Source: Paenibacillus ihbetae (GTDB taxonomy: Bacteria > Bacillota > Bacilli > Paenibacillales > Paenibacillaceae). Taken from it: a stretch of DNA of 64,000 nucleotides. This document shows positions 52,528-62,240 of the stretch, piece after piece. The notes under the pieces were generated by a model, which worked only from the letters and a program-made list of their open reading frames with translations, had not been told where the DNA came from and searched no databases. The translations under genes and the position numbers were made by a program. Each line of letters begins with the position of its first letter. The stretch's first letter is position 1. Location of the stretch: assembly GCF_002741055.1 (NCBI RefSeq), contig NZ_CP016809.1, positions 1,178,001 to 1,242,000 on the forward strand, read 5' to 3'.

Positions 52528-53610
52528 TTATTTGAACCAGCCGGCAATCGTTGAACCGATCTTCTCCGCCCCCATCTTCAAGCCTTCAGTCACGGTATCC
52601 TTCTTCCCGTCGCCGTCAAAATCCGCGAATTTAATGCCATCCATGACGTAGGATGCCCCGACCGATACGCCAAAGCCGATGGCCGCGCCGGCCAGTGTTC
52701 CGATCGGACCGCCGACCGCCGTCCCGATCAATGCGCCGGCCTTCGCTCCCGCCGCTGCCGAAGCAACCACTGTACCGACCCCGACGCCGATATCAACGGC
52801 CGCATCCCCTGCAATTTTGGCGCCGCTCTTATTTTCGCGAATATTGGTGGCCAGATTGCCGACCGTCTGCATGGCAATGCCTGCATAGCCCAGCTTTCCG
52901 CCCTTCCAGCTGAGCGAGTCCTTTACCGCAGCACTGGCAAGCACGTACTTTGGTATACGGGGATGATTCCGCCAATTGTATTCCGCATATGATTTTTTAC
53001 GGATATTCGCAAGCATCCCGTTCGTGACGTTGGCACGCAGGTTCCCCCTGCGGTCCCGCTCCAGCCACACGCCGAAGCCTTTGCGGTACATATCCCAATA
53101 TTTATACATCGTCCCCGACGCCGTCGCCGTTCCGAACAGGACGCCGGCTGCCGCAATCGGATTGCTGGACCATTGATCGGCCCCGCCGCCGAATGGGGCC
53201 AGCGCATTGAATTCGACGCCGGCTGCCGTGACGGGAGGAGCATTTTTATTGCTGCCTCCTTGGGCCAAGCTGGTCTGCAGCAGCAGATGCGGGCTTACAT
53301 GCGCAACCGCCTGTTTGCCGAAAGCGAGCTGATTCCCCAGCGTTTGATCCGTCTGCGAGAAATCTCCCGCTTTTTTTACGAGCTGGCTCCCGTTTTGTTC
53401 CAGCCGGCTGACTACTGCTTGGCATGCTGCCCGGCACTGTGACAGCCGCTGCTCTACTTGGGCACGGTGCTTGGTTTCCCAAGCCATGCTCTGAATGCGA
53501 TGCTGCATCCGTTCCTGAAGCTGCTGAACTTCTCGGGCGATGCCGGATACCGCTGCTCCTTGCTGGTTTAAAAATTCAGGCACTACACGTATTTTCGTCA
53601 TATCGGACAA
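52528..53610 (-). CDS. Putative type VII secreted effector: WXG-like head, glycine-zipper tail
   Basis: The first ~95 residues are a helical hairpin with an AWET turn, like WXG100/LXG heads (REVQQLQERMQHRIQS ... SQCRAACQAVVSRLEQNGS). A middle part of about 180 residues is not recognised. Residues about 285-322 are a Gly/Ala membrane-inserting stretch with GxxxG spacing (AGALIGTAVGGPIGTLAGAA), followed by an EF-hand-like DFDGDGKKD (330-338). Such zipper tails occur in pore-forming LXG toxins (TelE). No signal peptide. 10 bases separate it from the membrane protein gene, so the two are linked. Confidence 0.65.
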   Translation of the reverse strand: MSDMTKIRVVPEFLNQQGAAVSGIAREVQQLQERMQHRIQSMAWETKHRAQVEQRLSQCRAACQAVVSRLEQNGSQLVKKAGDFSQTDQTLGNQLAFGKQAVAHVSPHLLLQTSLAQGGSNKNAPPVTAAGVEFNALAPFGGGADQWSSNPIAAAGVLFGTATASGTMYKYWDMYRKGFGVWLERDRRGNLRANVTNGMLANIRKKSYAEYNWRNHPRIPKYVLASAAVKDSLSWKGGKLGYAGIAMQTVGNLATNIRENKSGAKIAGDAAVDIGVGVGTVVASAAAGAKAGALIGTAVGGPIGTLAGAAIGFGVSVGASYVMDGIKFADFDGDGKKDTVTEGLKMGAEKIGSTIAGWFK

Positions 53611-53626
53611 TCCTCCATGGAAAATA

Positions 53627-54409
53627 TCATTTTACTCGTTCAATGACCGAGCCCAGCTCCCGAATGATTTCTGCAGCAGAGACGCCGCGAAGCTGATCCC
53701 GATTCCCTTCGCCGCGGACAAGCCAGTGGGACTCCCGCCCTCTCAGCAGCCGAATCCCTTCAATCCGCCAGTCCCGACCCTTGCGGTAATACACCGTAAA
53801 GGAAGCGTAGCGCTCAGGCGCTTGGACCGCTTGAGCCAGCTCGGACGCAACGGCTTCCGGGCAGCCGTTTGCCAGCAGGTGCTCCTTCGGATCCGTGTCC
53901 ATGCGCTCCCTGCTCATCCACTGCTCCAGCCAGCGGCCGGGAAGTGTCAGCTGCCCCGTATTCCGGTTAACGCGCTGCGCCGGCTCCATATACGACATCA
54001 CCTTCATCCATGCGGTTGAAGGGCTGCCCAGTTGATCCAGCAGGTATATACGTTCTCCGCCCTCTTCTGCAATCTCCGCTTGCACGACGAGCGAGGAGCT
54101 GAAATATAAAAACCGTTCCCGCCAAACGCCTCCGGCTTCCATCGCCTTGATATGAATCGTGAATAACGTCCGGCTGCATAATTCTATGTATTCAAGCAGT
54201 TCTCTTGCAAGAACCGGCTCGCCTTGATCCGTATGGATCCAGCCCTTGGCCTGCAAAGCCTGCTCCACCCGGGCAATCTCAAACGGCATTTCCTCCGACA
54301 GCGTCCCTCGAAAAGGATCCTCAAGCCCGATGACAGCCTCTGCGCGGGCAATGCCGGTCAATATAAAAAACTCCTTGCCGGTAAGCTTGATCCTGCTCTG
54401 GGTGTCCAA
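53627..54409 (-). CDS. Possible type VII effector chaperone (EspG-like?), 260 aa
   Basis: This first gene of the cassette encodes a soluble alpha/beta protein without signal. It opens DTQSRIKLTGKEFFILTGIA and continues with a helical region and several strands (FTVYYRKGRDWRIEGIRLLRG). Its size and layout recall the EspG chaperones of mycobacterial ESX systems, but the match is by eye and weak. Start: TTG 54409 with AAAGGAGG 10 bases ahead. The position before the effector supports a chaperone role. Confidence 0.5.
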   Translation of the reverse strand: MDTQSRIKLTGKEFFILTGIARAEAVIGLEDPFRGTLSEEMPFEIARVEQALQAKGWIHTDQGEPVLARELLEYIELCSRTLFTIHIKAMEAGGVWRERFLYFSSSLVVQAEIAEEGGERIYLLDQLGSPSTAWMKVMSYMEPAQRVNRNTGQLTLPGRWLEQWMSRERMDTDPKEHLLANGCPEAVASELAQAVQAPERYASFTVYYRKGRDWRIEGIRLLRGRESHWLVRGEGNRDQLRGVSAAEIIRELGSVIERVK

Positions 54410-54588
54410 AGCCTCACATCCTCCTTTCTGCTTAGGCATCGGGCCAAGGAACGACCGGATGCGGCATCAGTAATATTATAGGGTAGGACGATTCATAGCC
54501 TCTACCAAATTCCGGAACTAAATTTATAGGAACATATACCCAAATCGGGCAGTATTCAAACGTTTCTTTTCCCCAGCCATACAAAAAA

Positions 54589-54622
54589 AACATTCCGGTG
54601 AAGAGATCCTCTCCGGAATGTT
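54589..54622 (-). terminator. Terminator
   Basis: On the minus strand AACATTCCGG and CCGGAATGTT pair with TTTTTTTT after them. It ends the TetR gene transcript to the right. The gap 54440-54588 shows no gene. Confidence 0.85.
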
Positions 54623-54632
54623 CTTCGCATAT

Positions 54633-55217
54633 TCACTCTTCGGGCGGTTCCTCTCTTTGAATGATACCGTAATACAGTATTGTCATCAGCTGCTCGCTGA
54701 CCGCGTTCAAGCTCCCAAGACTTGCATACCACTCCGTTCGGGCGGAGAACTCCTTAATGAAGGCCAAAAAGGCTGCAAGCACCTGCGGCGAAATATCCTT
54801 CCGGAACTGCCCCAGCTGCTGGCCTTTAAAGATCAGCCTTTCAAACTCCGGCACAACATGCTTGTCATTAAACTGCTTCAGCTTCTTCATTTGATCCGGG
54901 AATTTGGCCAGGTCGGTGACAAACTTCTGCGAGGCAATCTTCCGGAATTTCTCCTGATCCTTATACAAGCTTGTCAATGCCTCAAGCGGGTCCTTCGCCT
55001 GCTCCATCACGCCGCGGTATAATGTCATCATTTCCTCAATCAGCCGGTCCACGACGTGATTCAGAAGCCCCTCTTTGCTGCGGTAATAGTTATAGAGGGT
55101 CATTTTGGACACCGGAACGGCTTCGGCAATTTGCTCCATGCTCGTCTGCATAATACCCTGCTCTAAAAATAACCGCTTCCCCGCCTCCAGCACGGCTTCT
55201 TTCTTCGCCTTCATCAA
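54633..55217 (-). CDS. TetR/AcrR family regulator
   Basis: The 194-residue protein has the TetR DNA-binding head (AVLEAGKRLFLEQGIMQTS ... VPVSKMTLYNYYRSKEGLL, residues about 8-53). The rest is a helical ligand domain. The neighbouring alpha/beta hydrolase gene 95 bases upstream on the same strand is a likely target. Start TTG 55217 or ATG 55214; GAGGAGG is 9-12 bases ahead. Confidence 0.87.
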   Translation of the reverse strand: MMKAKKEAVLEAGKRLFLEQGIMQTSMEQIAEAVPVSKMTLYNYYRSKEGLLNHVVDRLIEEMMTLYRGVMEQAKDPLEALTSLYKDQEKFRKIASQKFVTDLAKFPDQMKKLKQFNDKHVVPEFERLIFKGQQLGQFRKDISPQVLAAFLAFIKEFSARTEWYASLGSLNAVSEQLMTILYYGIIQREEPPEE

Positions 55218-55311
55218 GTTGGGTATCCTCCTCTTTCGTTATGCGCCCATAAGATTCCCTGTGCCTATCGCCTTGCGACGACCACTGCGGACCCGGCCCC
55301 TCCTGCTTCGC

Positions 55312-56142
55312 TTACCGCGGATTCGCCCGGATCAAGTTGACATCTGAGGAGACGCCCCCCGTCTTAATCCAGCCGTCAACGGTATGGTTAAACAGCTCGG
55401 GACTGGCAAGCGGTATGCCGTGCCCGACGCCCGGAAACACGATGCCGGCAGCAGCGCTGCAGCACGTTACCAGATCCTCCGCCGATTTTCTCATGATTCC
55501 CCGCTCCTTCTCCCCGACCGTTACCAGCAGCTTCGCATGCGATTCCGCAATCTTCGGCGAGAGCGAATAGGACATATTCTCCGTTAGCACGGAAACGAGC
55601 AGCTCCCGGTTCATCTGAAGCGATTCGGCGTAATACTGCTCGAAATCGTCCTCGCCAACGTACAGCGTGCCGGCCTGCAGCTTGGAAAACCATTTTCTCC
55701 TCATTAATGGGAAACTGAGACGAACCGACGGTGCGATCATCCGAAGAGCTGCCGGCATCGGACGCAGCAGCGCACTGTTTACGACGGCATAATGGATAAG
55801 ATCAGGATTCCGGCACAGCATGTCCACAAGGATCTGCGCACCTAATGAAAAGCCGACAACAACAACCTCCCTGCCGTCCGCCTTTTCCGAAATAAGCTCA
55901 CATAACTGTTCAACGGTTCCTTGTATGGTAAAAGAGCCATGCTCTACGGGGCTCCGGCCATGGCCGGGCAAATCGGGGACCAAACACCAGCTGTCCTTAA
56001 AAAAGGATACCTGTTTGTTCCACATCCAACCGCTTACGCCGCCCCCATGCAGGAACACCATCATCCGCGAAGCGTCTTCATTGCCGCTTTCCTTGACGTA
56101 CAGCTTCAGACTCCCCACCTCCATATCCGTATCCACACCCAC
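55312..56142 (-). CDS. Alpha/beta hydrolase
   Basis: The 276-residue protein has the alpha/beta hydrolase fold: FLHGGGVSGWMWNKQ (oxyanion loop), VPDLPGHGRSP, the nucleophile elbow VVGFSLGAQ (Ser), and the late FPGVGHGIPLASPE (His). It is likely a cytoplasmic esterase, lipase or C-C hydrolase; the substrate is unknown. The start is unclear. GTG 56142 and ATG 56124 are the candidates, and both are preceded by the hexanucleotide repeat, whose GAGGGTGAGG units give several ribosome binding-like sequences. Confidence 0.8.
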   Translation of the reverse strand: MGVDTDMEVGSLKLYVKESGNEDASRMMVFLHGGGVSGWMWNKQVSFFKDSWCLVPDLPGHGRSPVEHGSFTIQGTVEQLCELISEKADGREVVVVGFSLGAQILVDMLCRNPDLIHYAVVNSALLRPMPAALRMIAPSVRLSFPLMRRKWFSKLQAGTLYVGEDDFEQYYAESLQMNRELLVSVLTENMSYSLSPKIAESHAKLLVTVGEKERGIMRKSAEDLVTCCSAAAGIVFPGVGHGIPLASPELFNHTVDGWIKTGGVSSDVNLIRANPR

Positions 56143-56190
56143 ACTCCCACTCTCACTCTCACCCTCACCCTCACCCTCACCCTCACCCGC
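56142..56190 (-). repeat. Hexanucleotide simple repeat at the start of the hydrolase gene
   Basis: Plus strand: five perfect TCACCC units (56159-56188) flanked by degenerate units (TCACTC, TCCCAC). On the coding strand this is (GGGTGA)n. A TATAAT-rich promoter region (around 56190-56220) lies just before it. Confidence 0.9.
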
Positions 56191-56376
56191 TTAAATTATA
56201 CCCTTTACATTAATTATAGTATAAATTATTTAGGTTAATAAAAAATATTTCCACTTTCTTATACTATTTTGAGTTTAAAAGTCTAATTTCGTTCTGTGGA
56301 TCTCTAAATACCGCCTCGGTTTCAATCAATGCGGGGAAATGGTTTGGAAAGGCACTGTATGGCCCTAAGCAAAAAA

Positions 56377-56415
56377 GAGGCTGTCCCAAGTCTATTGAAC
56401 CTGGAACAGCCTCTA
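56377..56415 (-). terminator. Terminator of the pyr operon
   Basis: AGAGGCTGTCCC and GGAACAGCCTCT pair (one mismatch), followed on the minus strand by TTTTTTG. It lies 27 bases after the pyrE stop. Confidence 0.85.
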
Positions 56416-56441
56416 AGTTTAGTAGGCATCTATGAATGCAT

Positions 56442-57083
56442 TTATACTCCGAAGGACGACGGATTCGCTCTCCAGGATTTGAGAAGCTCCACATCCTCCT
56501 GTAGGATCCGTTTCTCGCTAAGCGCTACGTCAATCAGAGCCGTATAGTTGGATAAGCTCTGCATCGGAATGCCTGCCTCGGCGAAGGCTTGTACCGCTTT
56601 ATCCAGCTGATAGCTGAAGATCGCCAGCACGGCGAGCGGCTGTGCGCCTGCATCTTTCACCGCTTGCGCGGCTTTAAGCGAGCTGCCGCCGGTGGAGATG
56701 AGGTCTTCGATGACAACGACCTTTTGGCCGGGCTTGATCAGGCCTTCGATCAAATTTTCCTTGCCATGGCCTTTCGCTTTGTCGCGAATATAGGACATGG
56801 GGAGATTCAGCTTCTGGGATACCCATGCCGCGTGAGGAATGCCTGCCGTTGCGGTTCCCGCGATCGCTTCCGCCTCCGGATACTGCTCCCGGATGATCGC
56901 CGCGAATGACTCAGCAATGGTTTCGCGAATCTCTGGATAGGACATCGTCAGCCGGTTGTCGCAATAGATCGGGGATTTAATGCCCGATGTCCAGGTGAAC
57001 GGCTGGTGCGGACGAAGCGATACCGCCTCGATCTTCAGCAAATAGGATGCGATCTGTTGCGGAATATTCGCGAGTGTACTCAT
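56442..57083 (-). CDS. pyrE: Orotate phosphoribosyltransferase
   Basis: The 213-residue protein has the PRPP-binding motif VVVIEDLISTGGSS and the orotate/phosphate region YIRDKAKGHGKENLIEG. It adds ribose phosphate to orotate, step five of UMP synthesis. Its ATG overlaps the pyrF stop (ATGA). Normal length. Confidence 0.95.
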   Translation of the reverse strand: MSTLANIPQQIASYLLKIEAVSLRPHQPFTWTSGIKSPIYCDNRLTMSYPEIRETIAESFAAIIREQYPEAEAIAGTATAGIPHAAWVSQKLNLPMSYIRDKAKGHGKENLIEGLIKPGQKVVVIEDLISTGGSSLKAAQAVKDAGAQPLAVLAIFSYQLDKAVQAFAEAGIPMQSLSNYTALIDVALSEKRILQEDVELLKSWRANPSSFGV

Positions 57084-57817
57084 GCTTGAATCATCTCCTC
57101 AATAATTTGTTCGGCGGCTTGCCGCGGATCCGAAGCGGCCGTAATCGGACGGCCGACAACCAGATAATGGCTGCCCTTGCGGATCGCCTCTCCCGGTGTC
57201 AGCACCCGCTTCTGATCGCCCACATCCGAGCCTGCCGGCCGGATGCCCGGAATCACGGTCTTAAACGCCTTCCCGCAGGCTGCGGCAATGGCCTCCACTT
57301 CAAGCGAAGAAGCCACAACGCCGTGAAGTCCGGCTTGGCGGGCAAGCGATGCGTATCGAACGACGGTATCCTCCACCGAACCTGCGATACCGATCTCTTC
57401 GTTCATAACCTGGCGGCTCGTGCTCGTTAATTGCGTGACCGCGATAACCGTAGGCATGGCAAGACCCGGGGTGTCCGCCACTGCGGCTTCCGCCCCGGCT
57501 ATTGCCGCCTGCATCATCGCCAGCCCGCCGCCGGCGTGGACATTGAACATGTCCACGCCAAGCCGGGTAACGCTGTGCGAGCCGCCTTTTACGGTATTCG
57601 GAATATCATGCATCTTGACATCCAGGAACACGGAGTACCCTGCTGCCTTCAGCTCTCTTACGAAATCCGGACCTGCAGCATAGAAGAGCTGCATGCCGAC
57701 TTTCATGTAACATGGAATACCCTCTAACCGGCGCACCAGCTCCATCGCGCGGCCGGCATCCGGAAAATCCAGGGCCACCATCAGGCGGCCCGCCATTTCT
57801 TGATAGCTGGCGTTCAT
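57080..57817 (-). CDS. pyrF: Orotidine 5'-phosphate decarboxylase
   Basis: The 245-residue TIM barrel shows VALDFPD, DVKMHDIPNTV (catalytic Lys/Asp array), TVIAVTQLTS and VIPGIRPAGS with VVGRPI at the end. It makes UMP. AGGAGG precedes ATG 57817. It comes directly after carB (18-base gap), where B. subtilis has pyrK and pyrD. Confidence 0.95.
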   Translation of the reverse strand: MNASYQEMAGRLMVALDFPDAGRAMELVRRLEGIPCYMKVGMQLFYAAGPDFVRELKAAGYSVFLDVKMHDIPNTVKGGSHSVTRLGVDMFNVHAGGGLAMMQAAIAGAEAAVADTPGLAMPTVIAVTQLTSTSRQVMNEEIGIAGSVEDTVVRYASLARQAGLHGVVASSLEVEAIAAACGKAFKTVIPGIRPAGSDVGDQKRVLTPGEAIRKGSHYLVVGRPITAASDPRQAAEQIIEEMIQA

Positions 57818-57835
57818 CTGTTTCCTCCTCCCGAC

Positions 57836-60800
57836 TTAAACCGGCATCGCTTCAGAGGAGAAGTTGATTGTCTCCAGCATCGTCAGAAGCTCGCGAACCG
57901 TATCGAGTGAGGTCATGCATACTACGCCGTTCTCAACGGCTTCCCGGCGAATCCGGAATCCGTCACGCTCTGGCGTCTTGCCTTTTGTCAGTGTGTTGAA
58001 GACGAAGTTCGCTTCGCCCGTCCGGATCATGTCAAGGATGTTCGGATTGCCTTCGGACAGCTTATTGATGGTCGTCACATCAAGTCCGGCATCCTTCAGT
58101 GCGGCTGCCGTACCCCCGGTAGCCACAATCTTGTATCCGAGCTTATGGAAGCCCTTGAGCAGATCTACCGCTTCGGCCTTATCCTTGTCTGCAATCGTTG
58201 CAATGATTGCGCCGGTGGACGGAATCTTCATTCCGGCTCCGATCAAGCCTTTGTACAGCGCTTTGGCATACTTCACGTCACGGCCCATCACCTCGCCGGT
58301 CGACTTCATCTCCGGACCGAGCGTAGGTTCAACCCGGCGCAGCTTCGCGAAGGAGAAGACCGGTACCTTGACGGATACATGCTCGCTCTCCGGCCACATG
58401 CCTTCCTCGTAGCCAAGATCCTTCAGCTTGCCGCCCAGGATGGCCTGGGTAGCGAGGTTGGCCATCGGAATGCCGGTGACCTTGCTCAGGAATGGCACTG
58501 TTCTTGAAGAGCGCGGGTTCACTTCGATGACGTACACTTCGTTCTTATAGATAACGAACTGGATGTTCACCAATCCGCGGGTTTTTAATTCTTTAGCGAT
58601 TTTGATCGTAATTTCGGCAATCTTGTCCTTCAGCTCCTGCGTCAGATATTGCGGCGGGTACACCGCGATCGAATCGCCGGAGTGAACGCCTGCGCGCTCC
58701 ACATGCTCCATGATTCCCGGAATGAGTACCGTATCGCCGTCGCAGATCGCGTCCACTTCGACTTCCTTGCCCAGCATGTAGCGGTCGATCAGAACCGGAT
58801 GCTCCGGATTGATCTTCACGGCCTGCTCCATGTAGCTCAGCAGCTCGCTGTCGGAGTAGACGATCTCCATCGCACGTCCCCCTAGTACATACGACGGGCG
58901 CACCAGAACCGGATATCCGAGGGATTGGGCGGTTCCTACAGCTTCATCCACCGACGTCACCGTGCTGCCTTTCGGCTGGGCAATGTTGAGTCTGGACAGC
59001 AGCGCCTCGAATTTTTTGCGGTCCTCGGCCTCATCGATGCTCTCTAGGCTTGTGCCGAGAATTTTCACGCCGGCTTTCGCGAGCGGTGCAGCCAGGTTAA
59101 TGGCCGTTTGTCCGCCGAACTGCACGATTACGCCGACCGGCTTCTCCTGCTCAATGACATTCATGACATCCTCGAAGAAGAGCGGCTCGAAGTAGAGACG
59201 GTCGGACGTGTTGAAGTCCGTGGATACCGTTTCCGGGTTGTTGTTGATAATGACGGCTTCATAACCCGCCTTCTGGATCGCCCAGACGGCGTGCACCGTG
59301 GAGTAGTCAAACTCGATGCCCTGGCCGATCCGGATCGGTCCGGAGCCCAGAACGACAATCTTCTCTTTGGAGGATTCGATCACTTCGTTCTCCGTCTCGT
59401 AGGTCGAGTAATAGTACGGTGTCGATGCTTCAAACTCGGCTGCGCAGGTGTCAACCATTTTGTATACCGGACGCAGCCCGTGCTCACGGCGCAGGAAGCG
59501 GATCGATTCCTCGGTCGTATGCGTGCTCGCCTTGCCTTCGGCGCGGAGCTCCGCAATCGCGCGGTCCGTGAAGCCGAGACGCTTCGCTTCGTACAAGGTT
59601 TCGTAGGTCAGCGCAGCTTCCTGGCGGATATGGTCTTCGTATTGGATCAAGCGCTCGATTTTGTCCAGGAACCACCAATCAACATGGGTCAGATCCTGAA
59701 TTTCCTGCAGCCCGTAGCCGCGGCGGAACGCTTCGGCGATCAGGAAGATGCGTTCATCATCGGCCTTCACGAGACGCTGCTTCAGGACCTCGTCGCTCAG
59801 CTCGTCCGCACCCTTCAGGTAAAGACGGTGAACGCCGATCTCAAGCGAGCGGACCGCTTTATGAATCGACTCTTCGAAGGTACGGCCGATTGCCATCACT
59901 TCACCCGTTGCTTTCATCTGCGTTCCGAGCTTCCGGTTTGCTTGCGTGAATTTATCGAACGGCCAGCGCGGGATTTTGCTGACGATGTAGTCCAGCGTCG
60001 GCTCGAAGCAGGCATAGGTTTGTCCCGTTACCGGATTGACGATTTCATCCAGCGTATAACCCATGGCAATCTTGGCCGCCATCTTCGCGATCGGATAACC
60101 GGTCGCTTTCGAAGCGAGCGCCGAGGAACGGCTGACCCGCGGGTTAACCTCGATGACATAGTACTGGTAGCTGTTCGGGTCAAGCGCGAACTGTACGTTA
60201 CATCCGCCTTCAATATTCAGGGCGCGGATGATTTTAAGCGAAGCGGATCTGAGCATTTGATACTCGCGATCGGACAGCGTTTGGCTCGGCGCCACAACGA
60301 TGCTGTCTCCCGTATGAACGCCGACCGGATCGAAGTTCTCCATGTTGCAGACCACGATGCAGTTATCGTTCGCGTCGCGCATAACCTCATACTCCACTTC
60401 CTTCATGCCGGCGATGCTCTTCTCGATCAGACACTGGCTGATCGGGCTGTACCGAAGTCCGGAGCTAACTGTTTCCCGCAGCTCCTCCTCGTTCGCGCAA
60501 ATGCCGCCGCCCGTGCCGCCCAGCGTATAAGCCGGACGTACGATGACCGGGTATCCGATCTCGTCGGCAAATGCCAGCGCTTCTTCCAGTGTCGTAACGA
60601 TCGTGCTTTCCGGCACGGGCTGCTCAAGCTCGCGCATCAGCTCGCGGAACAGATCGCGGTCCTCCGCTTTCTCGATCGATTCCAGCTGCGTTCCGAGCAG
60701 CTTCACGTTCTCCTGTTCCAAAATACCGGCGCGTGCAAGCTCCACCGCCATGTTAAGGCCGGTCTGGCCGCCCAGCGTTGGCAGAAGGCCGTCCGGACGT

Positions 60801-61042
60801 TCTTGGCGAATGATTTGGGTTACAAAATCCAGCGTAATCGGTTCGATATATACTTTATCCGCCATGTTGGTATCCGTCATGATCGTGGCCGGGTTGCTGT
60901 TAATCAGCACAACCTCGATGCCCTCTTCCTTCAACGCCTGGCAGGCTTGCGTGCCGGCATAGTCGAATTCTGCGGCCTGACCGATTACGATCGGACCGGA
61001 GCCGATGACGAGTATTTTTTTCAAGGATTCATTTTTTGGCAT
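57836..61042 (-). CDS. carB: Carbamoyl-phosphate synthase large subunit
   Basis: The 1068-residue protein has two tandem ATP-grasp halves: [19 protein letters not shown] at the start and [19 protein letters not shown] for the second. The C-terminal MGS-like allosteric domain ([16 protein letters not shown]) is present. It makes carbamoyl phosphate from the ammonia delivered by CarA, for pyrimidine and arginine pathways. ATG 61042 has AAAGGAGC ahead and the carA stop one base before it. Full length. Confidence 0.97.
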   Translation of the reverse strand: MPKNESLKKILVIGSGPIVIGQAAEFDYAGTQACQALKEEGIEVVLINSNPATIMTDTNMADKVYIEPITLDFVTQIIRQERPDGLLPTLGGQTGLNMAVELARAGILEQENVKLLGTQLESIEKAEDRDLFRELMRELEQPVPESTIVTTLEEALAFADEIGYPVIVRPAYTLGGTGGGICANEEELRETVSSGLRYSPISQCLIEKSIAGMKEVEYEVMRDANDNCIVVCNMENFDPVGVHTGDSIVVAPSQTLSDREYQMLRSASLKIIRALNIEGGCNVQFALDPNSYQYYVIEVNPRVSRSSALASKATGYPIAKMAAKIAMGYTLDEIVNPVTGQTYACFEPTLDYIVSKIPRWPFDKFTQANRKLGTQMKATGEVMAIGRTFEESIHKAVRSLEIGVHRLYLKGADELSDEVLKQRLVKADDERIFLIAEAFRRGYGLQEIQDLTHVDWWFLDKIERLIQYEDHIRQEAALTYETLYEAKRLGFTDRAIAELRAEGKASTHTTEESIRFLRREHGLRPVYKMVDTCAAEFEASTPYYYSTYETENEVIESSKEKIVVLGSGPIRIGQGIEFDYSTVHAVWAIQKAGYEAVIINNNPETVSTDFNTSDRLYFEPLFFEDVMNVIEQEKPVGVIVQFGGQTAINLAAPLAKAGVKILGTSLESIDEAEDRKKFEALLSRLNIAQPKGSTVTSVDEAVGTAQSLGYPVLVRPSYVLGGRAMEIVYSDSELLSYMEQAVKINPEHPVLIDRYMLGKEVEVDAICDGDTVLIPGIMEHVERAGVHSGDSIAVYPPQYLTQELKDKIAEITIKIAKELKTRGLVNIQFVIYKNEVYVIEVNPRSSRTVPFLSKVTGIPMANLATQAILGGKLKDLGYEEGMWPESEHVSVKVPVFSFAKLRRVEPTLGPEMKSTGEVMGRDVKYAKALYKGLIGAGMKIPSTGAIIATIADKDKAEAVDLLKGFHKLGYKIVATGGTAAALKDAGLDVTTINKLSEGNPNILDMIRTGEANFVFNTLTKGKTPERDGFRIRREAVENGVVCMTSLDTVRELLTMLETINFSSEAMPV

Positions 61043-61043
61043 A

Positions 61044-62180
61044 TTAGCGAGCTCCTTTCACGGCTGCGGCCAGAACCGCCTGGCGCGGTTTCCGGACTTC
61101 ATTCTGCTTGTGCTCTCGAATCATTTCAAGGAACTGATCGAATAAGTAGCTGCTGTCGTGAGGACCAGGTGCAGCTTCCGGGTGATATTGTACGGAGAAA
61201 GCCGGGAATTTCTTATGCTTCAGGCCTTCGATCGTCTTGTCGTTATTGTTGATGTGGGTCACTTCGAGCTCCGTGTTCTTGACGGATTCCTCATTGACCG
61301 TGTAGCCATGGTTCTGGGACGTGATGTAGCAGCGGCCGCTGGCAAGATCCTTTACCGGGTGGTTGCCGCCGCGATGGCCGAACTTCAGCTTCTCGGTATC
61401 GGCTCCGGCAGCCAGCGCGAACAGCTGGTGACCCAGGCAAATCCCGAAGATCGGATATTCGCCGAGCAGCTCTTTCACCATGTTCACCGCGTAAGGCACG
61501 TCTTTCGGGTCCCCGGGACCGTTGGACAGCTGAATGCCGTCCGGATGCAGTCTGCGGATCTCATCGGCTGTCGTGTCATGAGGGACCACGATCACATCGC
61601 AGCCGCGGGAGGTCAGCTCGCGCAGGATCCCGCTTTTTGCCCCGAAATCTACCAGGACGATCCGCTCCTTGGAGCCCGGACTCGAGAACATTTGCGGCGT
61701 GGATGTTCTGGCAACTTGATTCCGCAGCTCGTCAATCGTGGTCAGGCCGAGCATTTCCTTAAGCTCTTCCACCGGTTTGCTCGACGTGGTCAGAATCCCT
61801 TTCATCGTACCGTGGTGGCGGATAATCCGGGTAAGCATCCGGGTGTCGATGTCGCTGATCCCCGGAATGCCGTATTCCTTAAGCAAAGAATCAACGCTGT
61901 ACTCTGCACGCCAGTTGCTGGGAACAGGCTCATGTCGGCGAACGACGAATCCGTGCACGAACGGACGAATGGATTCAAAGTCATCCCGCGTTATGCCGTA
62001 GTTTCCGATCAGTGGGTACGTCATCGTTACGATCTGTCCGCAGTACGAAGGATCGCTCAGCACCTCCTGATATCCTGTAATTCCTGTATTGAACACGACC
62101 TCTCCGGTCATTTCAGCATCCGCGCCGAAGGATTTCCCGACGAACAGCGTTCCATCCTCCAGTAACAATCTTGCCTGCAT
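61044..62180 (-). CDS. carA: Carbamoyl-phosphate synthase small subunit (glutamine amidotransferase)
   Basis: The 378-residue protein has the amidotransferase nucleophile [10 protein letters not shown] (Cys), [20 protein letters not shown] (His/Glu), and the N-terminal [21 protein letters not shown]. It supplies ammonia to CarB. ATG 62180 lies 60 bases downstream of the pyrC stop. The 378-residue length is usual for the family. Confidence 0.96.
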   Translation of the reverse strand: MQARLLLEDGTLFVGKSFGADAEMTGEVVFNTGITGYQEVLSDPSYCGQIVTMTYPLIGNYGITRDDFESIRPFVHGFVVRRHEPVPSNWRAEYSVDSLLKEYGIPGISDIDTRMLTRIIRHHGTMKGILTTSSKPVEELKEMLGLTTIDELRNQVARTSTPQMFSSPGSKERIVLVDFGAKSGILRELTSRGCDVIVVPHDTTADEIRRLHPDGIQLSNGPGDPKDVPYAVNMVKELLGEYPIFGICLGHQLFALAAGADTEKLKFGHRGGNHPVKDLASGRCYITSQNHGYTVNEESVKNTELEVTHINNNDKTIEGLKHKKFPAFSVQYHPEAAPGPHDSSYLFDQFLEMIREHKQNEVRKPRQAVLAAAVKGAR

Positions 62181-62240
62181 CCCAAATCACTCCTGTCATC
62201 TATGTGTAATATATTGTATAGGTGAATTGCCTAAGTGTTA

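Noticed and set aside
59108..61252. 714-aa plus-strand open frame
   Set aside because: Antisense shadow of carB, whose reading on the minus strand is certain.
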